From Onthophagus taurus (taxonomy: Eukaryota > Arthropoda > Insecta > Coleoptera > Scarabaeidae), in NCBI RefSeq assembly GCF_036711975.1, contig NW_027248939.1:372001-436000 (forward strand): a DNA stretch of 64,000 bases, read 5' to 3'. The notes under the pieces are model-generated. The model was given only the letters and a program-made list of their open reading frames with translations. It was not told where the DNA came from and searched no databases. Positions 42,348 through 52,865 of the stretch are shown piece after piece (within the stretch, counting starts at the first letter, position 1; each line of letters starts with the position of its first letter). The position numbers and the translations under genes were made by a program.

Positions 42348-43396
42348 ATGGAAAACAGCGATTCCACGGACGACATGAGAACATCCGAGAGCGGTGGCTC
42401 AAGGACGGGTCCGGGTGGATTTGCGTTTAACCTTGCGGAGAGACAGAGTGGAGCGATGACGGAGACCTCCAGATGGCGACGATGATGTCAGCGATGACGG
42501 ATTTGTTTAGAGAAATTAAATAAACGCAAAGTGAGGTAAATTCTAATCAATTCAATGTAATGCCGGATTTGTCGAAATCGATCAATTGTTTTGACGGAGA
42601 TAAAGATTTACCGAAGGCGGCTGAGTGGCTAGAGGGCGTAATTGTGAGTGCCAACCTTTACAAATGGCCGGAGGCCGTGAAGTTAGAAACGGCGCGTACT
42701 CATCTTATTGGCCCTGCGTTAAATTGGTACAAAACAAAACAAGATCAGATTAATTCGTGGAACGATTTTGAAGGGTGTTTCCGGAAAACTTTTGTCGAAA
42801 ATTTAACGTTGAGCGAGAAATGGGACAGAATGAAGAAACGTCAGCAGAAATCAAGCGAGAGCGCAGGTGCTTATTTTCACGACAAGGCCCGATTGTGCAA
42901 GAATTTAGGATTAACAACGAGTGAAACCGCTGAAGAAATCCTGAAAGGACTTTTATCAGGTGAGATTGCGGGTAATTTGTGTACGAAACGTTATGACGAT
43001 ATCGAGAACTTGTACCGAGACATTTTAACTGCAGAACGTGTTAACGCGGACAGACGTGAACAAAAAACGAAAAGTGGTGTTCCGTCGAAAGACAGTCGTG
43101 CGTCGGGTGAACTAATGTTCAAAACAGATCGCGTTATCAACAAGCAAATTTTACCGGTGGTTCGATGTTTCAAGTGTGGGGAAAGGGGACATTTGGCAGT
43201 AAAATGCGAGAAATCGGGTGCGATGTGCTTCGCGTGTAGAAAAACTGGGCATCTTAAGAAAGATTGCCCGGAACAAAGAGGTTCTAAGGGAGAGCCGAGA
43301 GCACAAGTTATGTTAGTGAACAATACGGTAGAAAAATCTCTACAAAAGTACTTAAAACGCGTTTGGTTTAACGAAATCGAAAAAAAATTGCTTTAA
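42348..43396 (+). pseudogene. Ty3/gypsy gag
   Basis: The start MENSDSTDDMRTSESGGSRT is followed by a frameshift near 42465 and a TAA at about 42522. From 42560 the frame is open to 43396. The capsid region includes FDGDKDLPKAAEWLEGVIV and LIGPALNWYKTKQDQINSW. Two CCHC zinc knuckles follow, CFKCGERGHLAVKC and CFACRKTGHLKKDC, which bind RNA during packaging. The last codons run through an A8 tract (43380-43387), where the pol frame takes over by a -1 shift. The upstream breaks would abolish full-length Gag. Confidence 0.88.
43380..43396 (+). promoter_or_regulatory. Probable -1 frameshift site between gag and pol
   Basis: Eight A residues contain the slippery heptamer A AAA AAA in the gag phase (43381-43387), with the gag stop TAA six bases later (43394). 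The pol frame (IALIDPGSAVCTI) is reached by slipping one base back. This matches programmed -1 frameshifting known in many LTR elements. A downstream pseudoknot was not checked. Confidence 0.65.
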
Positions 43397-44460
43397 TTGA
43401 TCCGGGAAGTGCGGTTTGTACGATCAAAGAAGGGGTTCTAGACAATTCAGTGATTCGCGAGAAAGCCATAATGCAGCTGACCGGTTTTGGTGGTGGACAA
43501 AATAAGGTACTTTGTAACGAAAAGGTTTGCGTAAGACTTATGGTAGACGAGGTTTTTGTGAATGGCGTGGAAGTGTTTGTGGTGCCGGACGATGCACAAA
43601 ATGTAGCGATGATAATCGGACGTTCGTTTACGGAAAGACCTGAAATTGCTTACGCGCGCGTTGGGGAAGAACTAGTTTTCGGTTGGAAGGATACCTTGCC
43701 GTTCAAGGATTTCCAAATTCCGGAATCAAAGAAAACAACCGTTATGGCCGAAAAGGATGCGATTGTTAAAGCCGGAGTAATGAACTTGATTATGGCGGAG
43801 ACACAGTGTGGTGAATATCTTATTGTTCCAATAGTAAATGAGAGACAAGAAGATTTTGTCCTGGAGAAAGGTATGACTATTGCCGAAATTCGTGGTTCGA
43901 AAGTAGCTGGGGTCCGAATGATCAAGAGAAATGAACCGACAAGAGTCACAGATGCTATGATTAATTGTGATGGAGACGAGTCAGTGCGGAATGAGTTAGT
44001 GGAACTGTGTAATGAGTTTCGGGGGTGTTTCGCATTGTCAGTCGATGAACTAGGGTGTACGAACAAAACGGAAATGGACATCAAGGACAGTGGAAATCCG
44101 GTGCGAAAGAAGCCGTACAGAGCATCATTTACGGAACGGGAGAAGATGAAGGGCATTTTGAAGGAATGGAGAGAAGCTGGATTAGTAACACAGACGACTT
44201 CACCTTATGCTTCTCCTTGTCTTCTGGTTACGAAACGGAGTGGTGAGCCTCGACTTGTGGTTGATTACAGAGCTTTAAATCAGCAAACAGAAAAGGCAAG
44301 TTTCCCCTTACCATCTTTAGACGAACAATTCGTTGGGTTGAGCGGATGTCGACTTTTCAGTCAACTAGATTTGGGTAGCGCGTACCTGCAGATTCCACTC
44401 ACCGAATCAACAAAGCAAAAAACTGCATTTGTAACACTGGATAAGACTGGCCAATTTTAA
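43387..44460 (+). pseudogene. Ty3/gypsy protease and N-terminal reverse transcriptase
   Basis: Opens with the protease-like IALIDPGSAVCTIKEG, where DPGS replaces the usual D-T/S-G. The RT begins around 44100 with VRKKPYRASFTERE, SPYASPCLLVTKRSGEPRLV and VDYRALNQQTEKASFPLPSL. Catalytic block A is FSQLDLGSAYLQIPL. A TAA at 44458-44460 replaces a codon just before RMIFGLCNAP, cutting the RT. Confidence 0.85.
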
Positions 44461-45399
44461 AGAATGATTTTTGGACTTTGTAATGCTCCGTATGAGTTTT
44501 CAAGGTTGATGGCCTCAGTTTTGGGTCCATTGGGACCGGATACTGCACATTGGTATTTAGACGATATTCTGATAGCGGCGGTGACTTGGCCAGAAATGGC
44601 TGCAGAAGTTGCGAAGAGTGTTTGAAGCGTTAAAGTCGGCTAAATTAACGTTGAACATTAAAAAGTGTTATTTCGGTAAGGCAGAGGTGGAATTTTTGGG
44701 ACACATTTTATCTGAAGGACGAATTAAACCTGGGAGCAAGGTCAAGGCAGTAGCAGACTATCCGAGACCAGAAACGGTTCACGAGGTGCGACGATTCTTG
44801 GGTATGACCTCCTTTTTTCGAAAGTTTGTGAAAGATTACGCCAGAAGGGCACGAGCTTTGAGTGACCTAACGAAGAAAGAAACAAAATATAAGTGGAGGG
44901 TTGATCAGGAGGACGCTTTCAACGATTTGAAGGAAGCCCTCACCAAAGAGCCTATATTACATCTTTTCAACCCAAGAGCAGAAAAAACGGAGCTGCACAC
45001 GGATGCTAGTTCCTTGGGTTTAGCCGGTATTCTGCTACAGACACAGAGCGATGGGGATCGACATCCCGTTTATTATCTATCGAAGAAGACGAATGACGCC
45101 GAAAAGAACTATCATTAAGATATCTTTTAATTGGCATTCCTGTAACTGTCTATACAGATTGTCAGGCAGTGGTATACCTGAACTTAAAGACGACACAAAA
45201 TCCGCAGATTGCGCGTTGGTTCAGTATCCTTCAAGAATATGATTTGGTGATCAGGTATAGACCGGGTTCTAAGATGGAACATGTGGATGCTTTGTCTCGA
45301 GCTCCAGTTGATAATGAAAACAACAAAACAGATGAAATTTTATACAGAGGAGAGGTGCTGAGTATCATGTCTGAAGAAGATCACATCACTGCAGTATAA
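44461..45399 (+). pseudogene. Ty3/gypsy RT palm, thumb and RNase H
   Basis: RMIFGLCNAPYEFSRLM is followed by HWYLDDILIA (catalytic YLDD, near 44555). A frameshift near 44600 precedes LNIKKCYFGKAEVEFLGHIL and the thumb. RNase H follows with ELHTDASSLGLAGILLQT and YYLSKKTNDAEKNYH. A deletion of several residues with a TAA lies at about 45116. RNase H then ends VIRYRPGSKMEHVDALSRAP, and another TAA stands at 45397-45399. Confidence 0.85.
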
Positions 45400-45435
45400 C
45401 ACGCAGATAAAGATCTACAAAGAAGATTCAAGATT

Positions 45436-46755
45436 TTGCGTAAAAACGAAGAGGACCGGACGAAAGAAGAGAAACTATTAGTGCATGGGTTTAAGGAAAT
45501 CAAAGGCAGGTTAGTGAAGACTGTGAAAGTGAATAACGAAAACATAGACTTGTACGTACTTCCGAAATCCGTTCGTAAAAGTATAGCGGTAAAATATCAC
45601 GACTTGCGAGGTCATTTCGGTTTAGAGAGAACCGTAAGTGCAATTTTAATAAACTATTGGTTTCCGGGATTAAGACGTTACGCTAGAAAACATATTCGCG
45701 CGTGTGCCGAGTGTATTCTAAGTAAGGTACTAAGCGGACATAAAGCCGGGGAATTACATCCCATACCGAGCCCACAGAGGCCTTTCGAACGCGTTCATGT
45801 AGATCATCTGGGACCTTTTGTGCGAAGCGTGAGTGGTAACGTTCATTTATTGGTAGCAATCGACGCGTTGACTAAATTCGTTAAACTCTACCCAGTGCGA
45901 GATACGAAAACAAAAACAACGGTTCGGGCATTAGAAAAATTGATCGGAGATTTTGGGATTCCAAGACGAATAGTGTGCGATCGAGGAACGACATTTACCT
46001 CTGGTGAATTTGGACGGTTCGCGAATAGATACGGGATCCAAGTGACTTATAATTCGACTAGTTATCCCGCGGCAAACGGTCAGGTCGAACGGGTAAACAG
46101 AACTGTAGTACCGGTAATTATGTCGAATATGAGGGATAACGAGACTTGGGACAAAGAAATCTCGATGACAGAGAAAAATCTCAACAGTGCTGTAAACAAA
46201 ACAACTAACCGTACACCATATGAAGCGAAAGAAATGCAGGACGAGATTCGTAAAACAATTGCCGAAGAGCAAGTCAAAATGAAAAGGCGGGTAGATGGAA
46301 AGAGATTTTTGGGTGTTAAGTATGATGTTGGCGACGTAATATATATACGAAGAAATCCGGTGGGAACAGGCGAGCCAACGAAGTTACAACCAAAATATAA
46401 AGGACCTCTTGTTATAACCGAGGTACTACCCTCCAATACATACCGGGTTGTAACGATAGAAAACAATAAATCCCATCGTTACGCTACCACCGCACATGTA
46501 TCACAGCTGAAACTATATATAAATCACGAAGAAAGTCAGGATAGTTCGGATGAAGACGAAGATGAGATGGAATTCGCAGAAGAGAATTCGGGAGAAGACG
46601 TGGAAACAGTGGAATTAGAGGAAGGAAAAGAAGCGAAAGAAAGGACACCGGGAAAGGCGAGTCAACGAACACGAAGACGTCCACAACGATTTAATGACTA
46701 TGACGTAGATTACTTCGGTCAGGAGTCCGAAGATTTCAGGAGGGCCGAGTGTTAG
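45436..46755 (+). CDS. Ty3/gypsy integrase
   Basis: A 439-codon open frame, the longest intact piece of this element. It has the HHCC zinc finger (YHDLRGHFGLERTVSAI to CAECILSK), then the catalytic core with VHVDHLGPFVRS (Asp), IVCDRGTTF (Asp) and NGQVERVNRTVV (Glu). A chromodomain-free C-terminal domain with KYKGPLVITEVLPSNTYRVV follows, and a highly acidic, then basic tail. The segment before the C-terminal domain looks shortened compared with relatives. In the working element it would be cleaved from a Pol polyprotein, so the ATG at 45436 is only the first Met of the open part. Confidence 0.88.
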   Translation: MRKNEEDRTKEEKLLVHGFKEIKGRLVKTVKVNNENIDLYVLPKSVRKSIAVKYHDLRGHFGLERTVSAILINYWFPGLRRYARKHIRACAECILSKVLSGHKAGELHPIPSPQRPFERVHVDHLGPFVRSVSGNVHLLVAIDALTKFVKLYPVRDTKTKTTVRALEKLIGDFGIPRRIVCDRGTTFTSGEFGRFANRYGIQVTYNSTSYPAANGQVERVNRTVVPVIMSNMRDNETWDKEISMTEKNLNSAVNKTTNRTPYEAKEMQDEIRKTIAEEQVKMKRRVDGKRFLGVKYDVGDVIYIRRNPVGTGEPTKLQPKYKGPLVITEVLPSNTYRVVTIENNKSHRYATTAHVSQLKLYINHEESQDSSDEDEDEMEFAEENSGEDVETVELEEGKEAKERTPGKASQRTRRRPQRFNDYDVDYFGQESEDFRRAEC

Positions 46756-47060
46756 GGATATTTTGTGTGCGGGAGATTTTGGGTTGGTAGTGCGGAGCGT
46801 GGGGTGGCAATGGAGTGATTCCCGCGGTCGAAAAGGTTCTGAGACGTCAGATAAAAACGAACAGGTTTGAACAAGACTGAGAGAGTCGAACAAGAGAGTT
46901 GGTGCGTGGCAGAGGTAAAAAGACGTGTATCGCGAGAAAAGGCGGACTAAACGGGTGTGTTTTTGAGAAGTATAAACGCTGAACTGAATTACATTGATAT
47001 TTTGAATGAAGTTTCAATAAAGTTGTTGATTAGTTAAATTTACGTGAGGGTATTTACTTT
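46750..47060 (+). repeat. 3' LTR
   Basis: Same limits as the 5' LTR (TGTTAGGG to TATTTACTTT). Its first bases overlap the integrase stop codon region. Compared with the 5' copy it has one extra T near 46764, a G-to-T change near 46879, and two changes near 46940. Confidence 0.9.
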
Positions 47061-47484
47061 ACTAGTAAAAAGTAAATTATGTATAAAATTAATTAATATA
47101 ATAAAAGGTAAAAAATTAAAAATTACCTTAACATATGAAAGTCGTGTGCATGCTATCGTGTTTCGAAACGGTCTGATGTTAACGTTAAAGAGTTAGTGAG
47201 GGTGAAAAGTAAAATTGAACAGAGAGAGGTGACAAAACCTGCAAGGAGCGGAAAATTTCACTCAAAATATATTTATTAAAGGAATACAGAAAATAATCTA
47301 TTTTGGAAAAAATCTGTATAATCGTTAATTAAGAGGTCTGGATTAGATTTGTAGTGTGATCTAATAAAATATTCCTCGTACAGGTCCATCTTTTTGGATT
47401 TATTTAGGTCTTTTAGGAGGGAAATATTAGAAAGATCAGATTTATGTATGTCCCATTGCAGTTAAATGTTTGAAAAAGGCAGAA

Positions 47485-48350
47485 TTATTTTTTTGAAATG
47501 TGTTCTTTATACCTAGTTTTTATGTTACGCCCCGTTTGACCAATGTAATAACAATCGCAATCTTCGCAGTTAAGCTTATAAATGCCACTATTAGTGAGGG
47601 CAGTTAATTGAACCTTATTACCATTAAAGATAATCAAAATATCATCAACGTATCTCTTATAGAAAACTATATCCTTGGTAAATAGGGAATACTTCTCCGA
47701 GAAGAGTCTCCTCAAACCTGTTCACAAAAATATCAGCGATGATGCCGGAAATTGGAGAACCTCATGGGTTCTCCAATTTTTAAACCATCGGTCATGCGAT
47801 AATGTTTACCATTGAAGATAAAGAAGTTTTGTTCACAAACTAATTTAATTATAGAAGCAAGATGAAAAATGTCTTTATATTGAACATTATTAAATCTCTT
47901 TATATTAATACATAGGAAATCTTCGATTATATTAATGCAATCATTAACAGGTACATTAGAGTACAGATTCTTTATATCGAAGGAAACTAAAATAGATTTA
48001 TTGTTAATTTGGACTTTAGAAAGTTGTTTTATGAGTTCTGAAGAGTTTTTAGTGGCGTAAATAAAACTTTTTTGAAAATTGTTGTATAAGAATTTCTGTA
48101 AGTGTTTAGCGATTAATTCATTAGGTGTGTTAATATTGGATATGATGGGTCTAATGCTTTTTTCAGTTTTATCTTGCTTAATTAGAGATTTGAGTGTAGG
48201 AGACAATGGATTCATTTGGGTAAGGAGATACGTGTTGATGTCGAATTTTTTCATACTTTCTTTACGGGTGTTAATAAGTAACTTTAGGTTATTGTTGTAT
48301 TTAAGTGTAGGGTCTTTGTTAATGTGATTAATGTGATTAAATTGGGTCAA
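47485..48350 (-). pseudogene. Penelope-like reverse transcriptase and GIY-YIG
   Basis: The upstream frame (48350-47733) encodes SIRPIISNINTPNELIAKHL, LVSFDIKNLYSNVPV (catalytic block) and DGLKIGEPM. A second frame (47715-47485) encodes YKRYVDDILIIFNG, with the YVDD catalytic motif. It then passes directly into the GIY-YIG domain (SGIYKLNCEDCDCYYIGQTG), so the region between RT and endonuclease has been deleted. A frameshift separates the two frames. Compared with complete Penelope proteins, the N-terminus is also short. Confidence 0.85.
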
Positions 48351-48383
48351 TTACTTGTCAACAATAAACATAAATTCGATCAA

Positions 48384-48680
48384 AACCATAAAAGTGGCAT
48401 TTATAAGCTTAACTGCGAAGATTGCGATTGTTATTACATTGGTCAAACGGGGCGTAACATAAAAACTAGGTATAAAGAACACATTTCGAAAAATAATTCT
48501 GCCTTTTTCAAACATTTAACTGCAATGGGACATAAATCTGATCTTTCTAATATTTCCCTCCTAAAAGACCTAAAGAAATCCAAAAAGATGGACCTGTACG
48601 AGGAATATTTTATTAGATCACACTACAAATCTAATCCAGACCTCTTAATTACCGATTATACAGATTTTTTTCCAAAATAG
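48384..48680 (+). pseudogene. Inverted second Penelope GIY-YIG domain
   Basis: The frame opening at 48324 encodes, from 48390, the GIY-YIG domain in opposite orientation to the main copy. Its first part is the same as in the main copy. It then continues uninterrupted through NNSAFFKHLTAMGHKSDLSN, LYEEYFIRSHYKSNPDLL and a stop at 48678-48680. The C-terminal half is missing from the main copy's single frame, so this copy shows the fuller domain. Confidence 0.85.
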
Positions 48681-49159
48681 ATTATTTTCTGTATTCCTTT
48701 AATAAATATATTTTGAGTCAAATTTTCCGCTCCTTGCAGGTTTTGTCACCTCTCTCTGTTCAATTTTACTTTTCACCCTCACTAACTCCTTAACGTTAAC
48801 ATCAGACCGTTTCGAAACACGATAGCATGCACACGACTTTCATATGTTAAGGTAATTTTTAATTTTTAACCTTTTATTATATTAATTAATTTTATACATC
48901 ACCATGTTTCTTGCAAATAATTTACTTTTTACTAGTTTAAATTTGAATATTTTTTAAAATGTTTTTTAGTTTTTCAATTTGTTCTTCTTTGAACTGTAAT
49001 TCAAGTCTCTCGACGCCTTCATCATGTTTATTTCTCTTAATGCATTGCAACTCTGACGTAACTGACGGTAATTATTAATTTTTAAGCTTTTGACTATAAT
49101 TTTAACACCTAATTTAATTACCTTAGTTGTACCTGATGACGCTTATATAAGATAAGCTT

Positions 49160-49661
49160 TTTTGTGTTTCCATTTCAACATCATCTGCTTCTTTCTAAAT
49201 TGTGCAATTTGTCCTTGCAATTTGCACCTCTTACTACTTTTCTGTTTTTAACTTCTTCTGGGATTCCTCTCCTGTTTGATCGGACAGTTCCTACACGGTC
49301 AGTCTTACATTTCACTAGTTTATCACTAAGATCAATACTTGAGTAATAATTATCTAAAAATAAACAGTAGTCACTTCCCAGAAATGAATGTGTAAGTTCC
49401 AAAACCATGATAGTTTTGGAACTTACACAGATACACAGAAGATACCAGTTCATCAGGGTAATGGGAACTATATAAAGTATCTTCACCAGTGTATATAATA
49501 AAATGTGGTCGAGGAAGACCAGAATCGCTCCAAGCAATGTCAACAAAAGAATCTAGATTTTTATTTTCACTTTCAAAATCGTGATCTGAAGAATCACCAG
49601 AAGCATCGCTGTAACTTTCGCTGTAATCGTCGTCCGTATCGGAATCTTCAGAATCACACAT
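49160..49661 (-). pseudogene. piggyBac transposase fragment
   Basis: Begins with an acidic N-terminus (MCDSEDSDTDDDYSESYSDA) at 49661. A shifted frame contains LGSDYCLFLDNYYSSIDLSD, carrying a catalytic Asp of the PGBD/DDE_Tnp_1_7 domain, then KCKTDRVGTVRSNRRGIPEE. Most of the central domain is deleted, and the C-terminus is cut by the Penelope insertion. Confidence 0.82.
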
Positions 49662-49959
49662 ATTTACATCTAATTTTTTTTGCCATGTCTAAATGATAAG
49701 AACAAATCACCGAACAACAGCGCAAAAATGTGTTTTAAAAGCGAACAGCGAATTAAAACGTGAAACCAGTTCAAACATGTGTTAGACCGAAGTCTATACT
49801 AGCCAAAAATGGAATATACGTGGCGAAAATCGTCTTGCCTATTGAATATCACTTTAATTTCTAAGATGCGAATATATCCGGCATACCCACTTCGCAGCGA
49901 CTTTCGTGATGACGATTATATACGACATAGGCGCTTAAGAGGTTAATGTAATTAATATC

Positions 49960-50199
49960 TTTTCTTCAGCAGTGACGCATTCCCTCATGTTGGTGTTTTG
50001 GTGATAAAGAGCAGGGGTGATAATTTCCGCAAGAGCGGTATATGTCTCTTTTGAGATTCTGTAGAATGCAAGAAATTTCGTATCGCAATCTTATGTTTCG
50101 GTCGTTATAAGGATGAACCCAATACTTTCTTTTGATTCTTTTTGTTCTTCTGTACCGATACAAATAAAACATTTCTTCGTTGCTTGATGCACTCGACAT
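49960..50199 (-). pseudogene. PIF/Harbinger nuclease fragment
   Basis: The frame begins MSSASSNEEMFYLYRYRRTK, then KRKYWVHPYNDRNIRLRYEI, matching the WVHP start of Harbinger (ALP1-like) nucleases. A shifted frame ends ITPALYHQNTNMRECVTAEE, the TNMR(E/D)A(I/V) motif. The rest is missing because the piggyBac element lies at its downstream side. TATAAAAG at about 50314 on the minus strand could be its promoter. Confidence 0.6.
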
Positions 50200-50329
50200 T
50201 TTTACGTTATAGAACGCACAAATTGACTGTTTAAAATTGCTCCATGTGAGTACCCCTAGTTGCTGCAGGTCACCGATATCACCAATATCACAAGTATCGC
50301 CAACATCGCTATGCTTTTATAGCAACTTT

Positions 50330-50533
50330 TTATTGCTTTCGTATTGCCCCGTGTGCGGAGACACCAAGGATTATAAATTCTTGTCGTTCATTTTGCAGCT
50401 CAATACCTTCTAGGCAGAAGCATTCTGCGTAACACGGAAAGAACTCTTGACAGTTATTACAGCATGGCAAATTTTTGCAGACATCTAAACAGCCGCAAAT
50501 TTCTTCTAAGGGTCGACCACGCTCCGTTAACAT
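50330..50533 (-). CDS. Cys-rich small open frame, unknown
   Basis: A 67-codon frame with eight Cys in its middle (CGCLDVCKNLPCCNNC, then CYAECFC). It has no signal peptide and no recognised family. It lies just upstream of the Harbinger fragment and may be a remnant of that element or a chance frame. Confidence 0.25.
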   Translation of the reverse strand: MLTERGRPLEEICGCLDVCKNLPCCNNCQEFFPCYAECFCLEGIELQNERQEFIILGVSAHGAIRKQ

Positions 50534-50965
50534 CGCTACTCGAGGTTCGAAAATCCTTAAGATACAAATTGCGAGGTGAATTGGGAGACTCCTGAAATTC
50601 GACTTCGATATAGAGCAGAGGTCAAACTAATTTCTTCTACCGCCCACTTTGAGAATCAAATACTTTCTAGCGCCCCTTACATTTTTACCTTTATTCCAAC
50701 TAGAAAATCGCTATGCAGCTATTATTAGTATATTATATACTAGTGACGAACTGTTCTAATAAGTCCAATAAAACGTAACTTTGGGAATATTATTCAGCAA
50801 AACTGTTGTTCAAATTAAAACAAATATTCCGAGTTAAATTTTAAAACTAATCTAATGTGAAGGGTAAATCTGATGTTTTTTAACAAGTTTATTGATATCA
50901 AGCTCGAATTTAGTCAAAAATAACCGTAAGTCAGCGCGCTAAATCCACGTCCACACAAATACGAC
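50534..50965. other. No gene seen
   Basis: AT-rich sequence without open frames or clear repeats, up to the truncated Tc1/mariner-type element. Confidence 0.4.
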
Positions 50966-52735
50966 GAATTTCATACTCTTTTAAAAGATAATTTCAGTAA
51001 GACCGCTTGGTTTAAAACAAGTAAGCTAGAGGGCGTTATCTGCAGCGGTTACATATTTTTGTGATTTTTGAAAGAAAGTTAAATGTAACGGTACTATTTA
51101 CTTCACAGGCCCTTAATCACCATTAATCACCTTAATCACCAGAATTATAGAAGAAAATGTTAAAAATTCGTATAACTTAATCGGATCAAGTTACCTTAGG
51201 AAACAAATAAGAGAGCACAAAAATGTTATTACTAGACCCTTCCTTCACGCTTTATCCAAGCTTAGAACTGCTTCAAAACTACTTTTGAGGCGTGTTTAAA
51301 AGCCAACGGATCAATGAAACATCAACAATGATAATAAAACAAAATAAAGTAAAACACTTAGAATAACTTAAATTTTTGGCAAAAATAGCTCACTAATGTT
51401 CGAAATGCCTTCCATAAACCTCGATGCATTTATTTAATCTAGTTTCGACGAAAAAGAAACACTGTTTTGGTCTCGGTCCTGGACACGTTTCTACTGACAT
51501 TTAGTGTTTTGTCATATTTTCCCTGGTTATTGGTTTTCCTTGAAAAGTCAGGTTGTTTAGTCTACCCAATAATAAAATAATTTAGATAAAGGGGTGAAAG
51601 CAATGTGGGTTTTGCTCGAAAAAAGAATGCATATTATGCAAGTTTACACCGCTTGTGGAGAGATGCTTCATGCATCCATAGCATTTGTGATATACGGTTT
51701 GGATTTGCCCAAATCATATTTAAAAGTCAATGATAATAGTTCCTCAAGAGTTCTCTTGAGGAATCTTGTGGACAATTGTTTTCGGAGTTCCCAGATTATG
51801 TGGGATCGCATTGCGCACCAATGTGATTTACGAATTCATAGAGATGTCTGAATGGGCTACATGTTACCAGTTTTCCGTAATCGCTAAGTCAATCTTAAAA
51901 ACACTTCTAGAGAAAAATGTCTTTCTTTGTCGTAATTGCATTGCACATTTTTGCCATGCAGTTGCATCGTATTCGAAACATTGAAAATAAATCATCATAT
52001 GCTCTATCATACGCTTCTGCGTTAGTAAATGACATGTTTACAGTTACCATGGTTATGTAATTTGTTTTTCTCGACGAGGTAACTGGATCCGATTGATGGC
52101 ACTCGAGTTTTTAACATTTTCTTCTATAATTCGAGAACGGGTGGCGATATCGAGATGCGGTTTTCACTAAAATTTAGCAAATTTTAAGGTGACTAAGGGT
52201 CTGTGAAGTAAATAGTATCGTTCCATTTAACTTTTCTTCAAAAATCACAAAAATATGAAATCGCTGCAGATAACGCCCTCCAGCTTATTTGTTTTAAAGC
52301 AAACGGTCTTACTGAAAATATCTTTAAAAAGACCATAAAATGCTCTTTCAAACAACACCGAAAATATTCAAATCGCTTGAATGGTCCAGGAGATATTAAA
52401 ATGTAAACATATGAAAACGCATTGGCCTCCCTCTCCCCCTCCCTTATTATGACAGATATGAGAAATATCGCAAAACAAAAGCGATGCGGTATTATCCAAG
52501 CTATTAAATGATGTTGTCAAAGTTATAGCTCATCGTCTAAGTTTCTGAGATAGCGGAAATTTTATGTTTCTCAATGGCAGTTACGCCCTCTAGCGGTCGA
52601 ATTACGAACTTCAAAATAATTTAGAGCTATTTCTCTTGGTCACTTTGCTTATAAGGATTTTTTTCCCAAACCTCTAGGCCTTACCGTTGTAAAGATACAG
52701 CCGCTCCGTACGCTTAACGGGACAGCCTGTATGTG
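50966..52735 (-). mobile_element. Tc1/mariner-type element, truncated copy (family of 59415)
   Basis: From about 50966 to 52735 the sequence is the inverted counterpart of much of 59415-61503. Its right end reads inward from CAGGCTGTCCCGTTAAGCGT. The outer about 400 bp of the left inverted repeat are missing. Interior frames (51594-51851 and others) share LDLPKSYL and LVDNCFRSSQIMWD with the other copy. These are antisense to the decayed transposase, not a real protein. Confidence 0.75.
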
Positions 52736-52865
52736 TACATTTTCCAAAAAACCGTAATTATTTTCCAAACTATTAATGTTAGGTATAGGACATATGGGTT
52801 CAAAAGATGTAAAATGATACACCGAAGACGACTAAGTAATAAAATATGGGGGGTGCCATTTAAAA
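52736..52865. other. No gene seen
   Basis: Short AT-rich spacer between transposons. Nothing recognised. Confidence 0.35.

Larger units (their letters stand above)
41928..47060 (+). mobile_element. Young Ty3/gypsy LTR retrotransposon
   Basis: Two LTRs of about 310 bp flank gag and pol in the usual protease-RT-RNase H-integrase order. Flanks read ACTAA on the left and ACTAG on the right. The uninterrupted counterpart of the site is seen in the inverted Penelope arm near 48935 (ACTAG), so the target duplication is ACTAG with one mutation. The LTRs differ at about four sites. Despite this youth, gag and pol have several breaks, so it probably moved with help from intact copies. Confidence 0.92.
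41600..49159 (-). mobile_element. Penelope-like retroelement, head-to-head, interrupted
   Basis: The main copy reads right to left: reverse transcriptase (48350-47733), RT palm fused to GIY-YIG (47715-47485), and a 3' tail through 47061 then 41927 to about 41600. A second 3' portion in the opposite orientation (48384-49157) repeats the endonuclease and tail, so about 730 bp are inverted at the two ends. Opposed tails at the 5' end are characteristic of Penelope elements. The Ty3/gypsy element sits in the left tail. Confidence 0.8.
41444..49942 (-). mobile_element. piggyBac remnant, enlarged by nested insertions
   Basis: The ends are CCTCTTAAGCGC (41444-41455) and GCGCTTAAGAGG (49931-49942), perfect 12-bp inverted repeats flanked by TTAA (41440-41443, 49943-49946). 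This is the piggyBac insertion signature. About 200 bp of piggyBac sequence remain on the left and about 780 bp, with a broken transposase, on the right. The 7.5 kb between belong to a Penelope element that itself contains a Ty3/gypsy element. Confidence 0.85.

Noticed and set aside
45931-46893. Several minus-strand frames of 66-128 residues opposite the integrase
   Set aside because: Shadows of the integrase coding strand and the 3' LTR; no domains.
51594-52000. Plus-strand frames with LDLPKSYL, and the similar minus-strand frames at 60154-60665
   Set aside because: Shared between the two copies only because they are the same transposon. They run antisense to the decayed transposase and have no domain.
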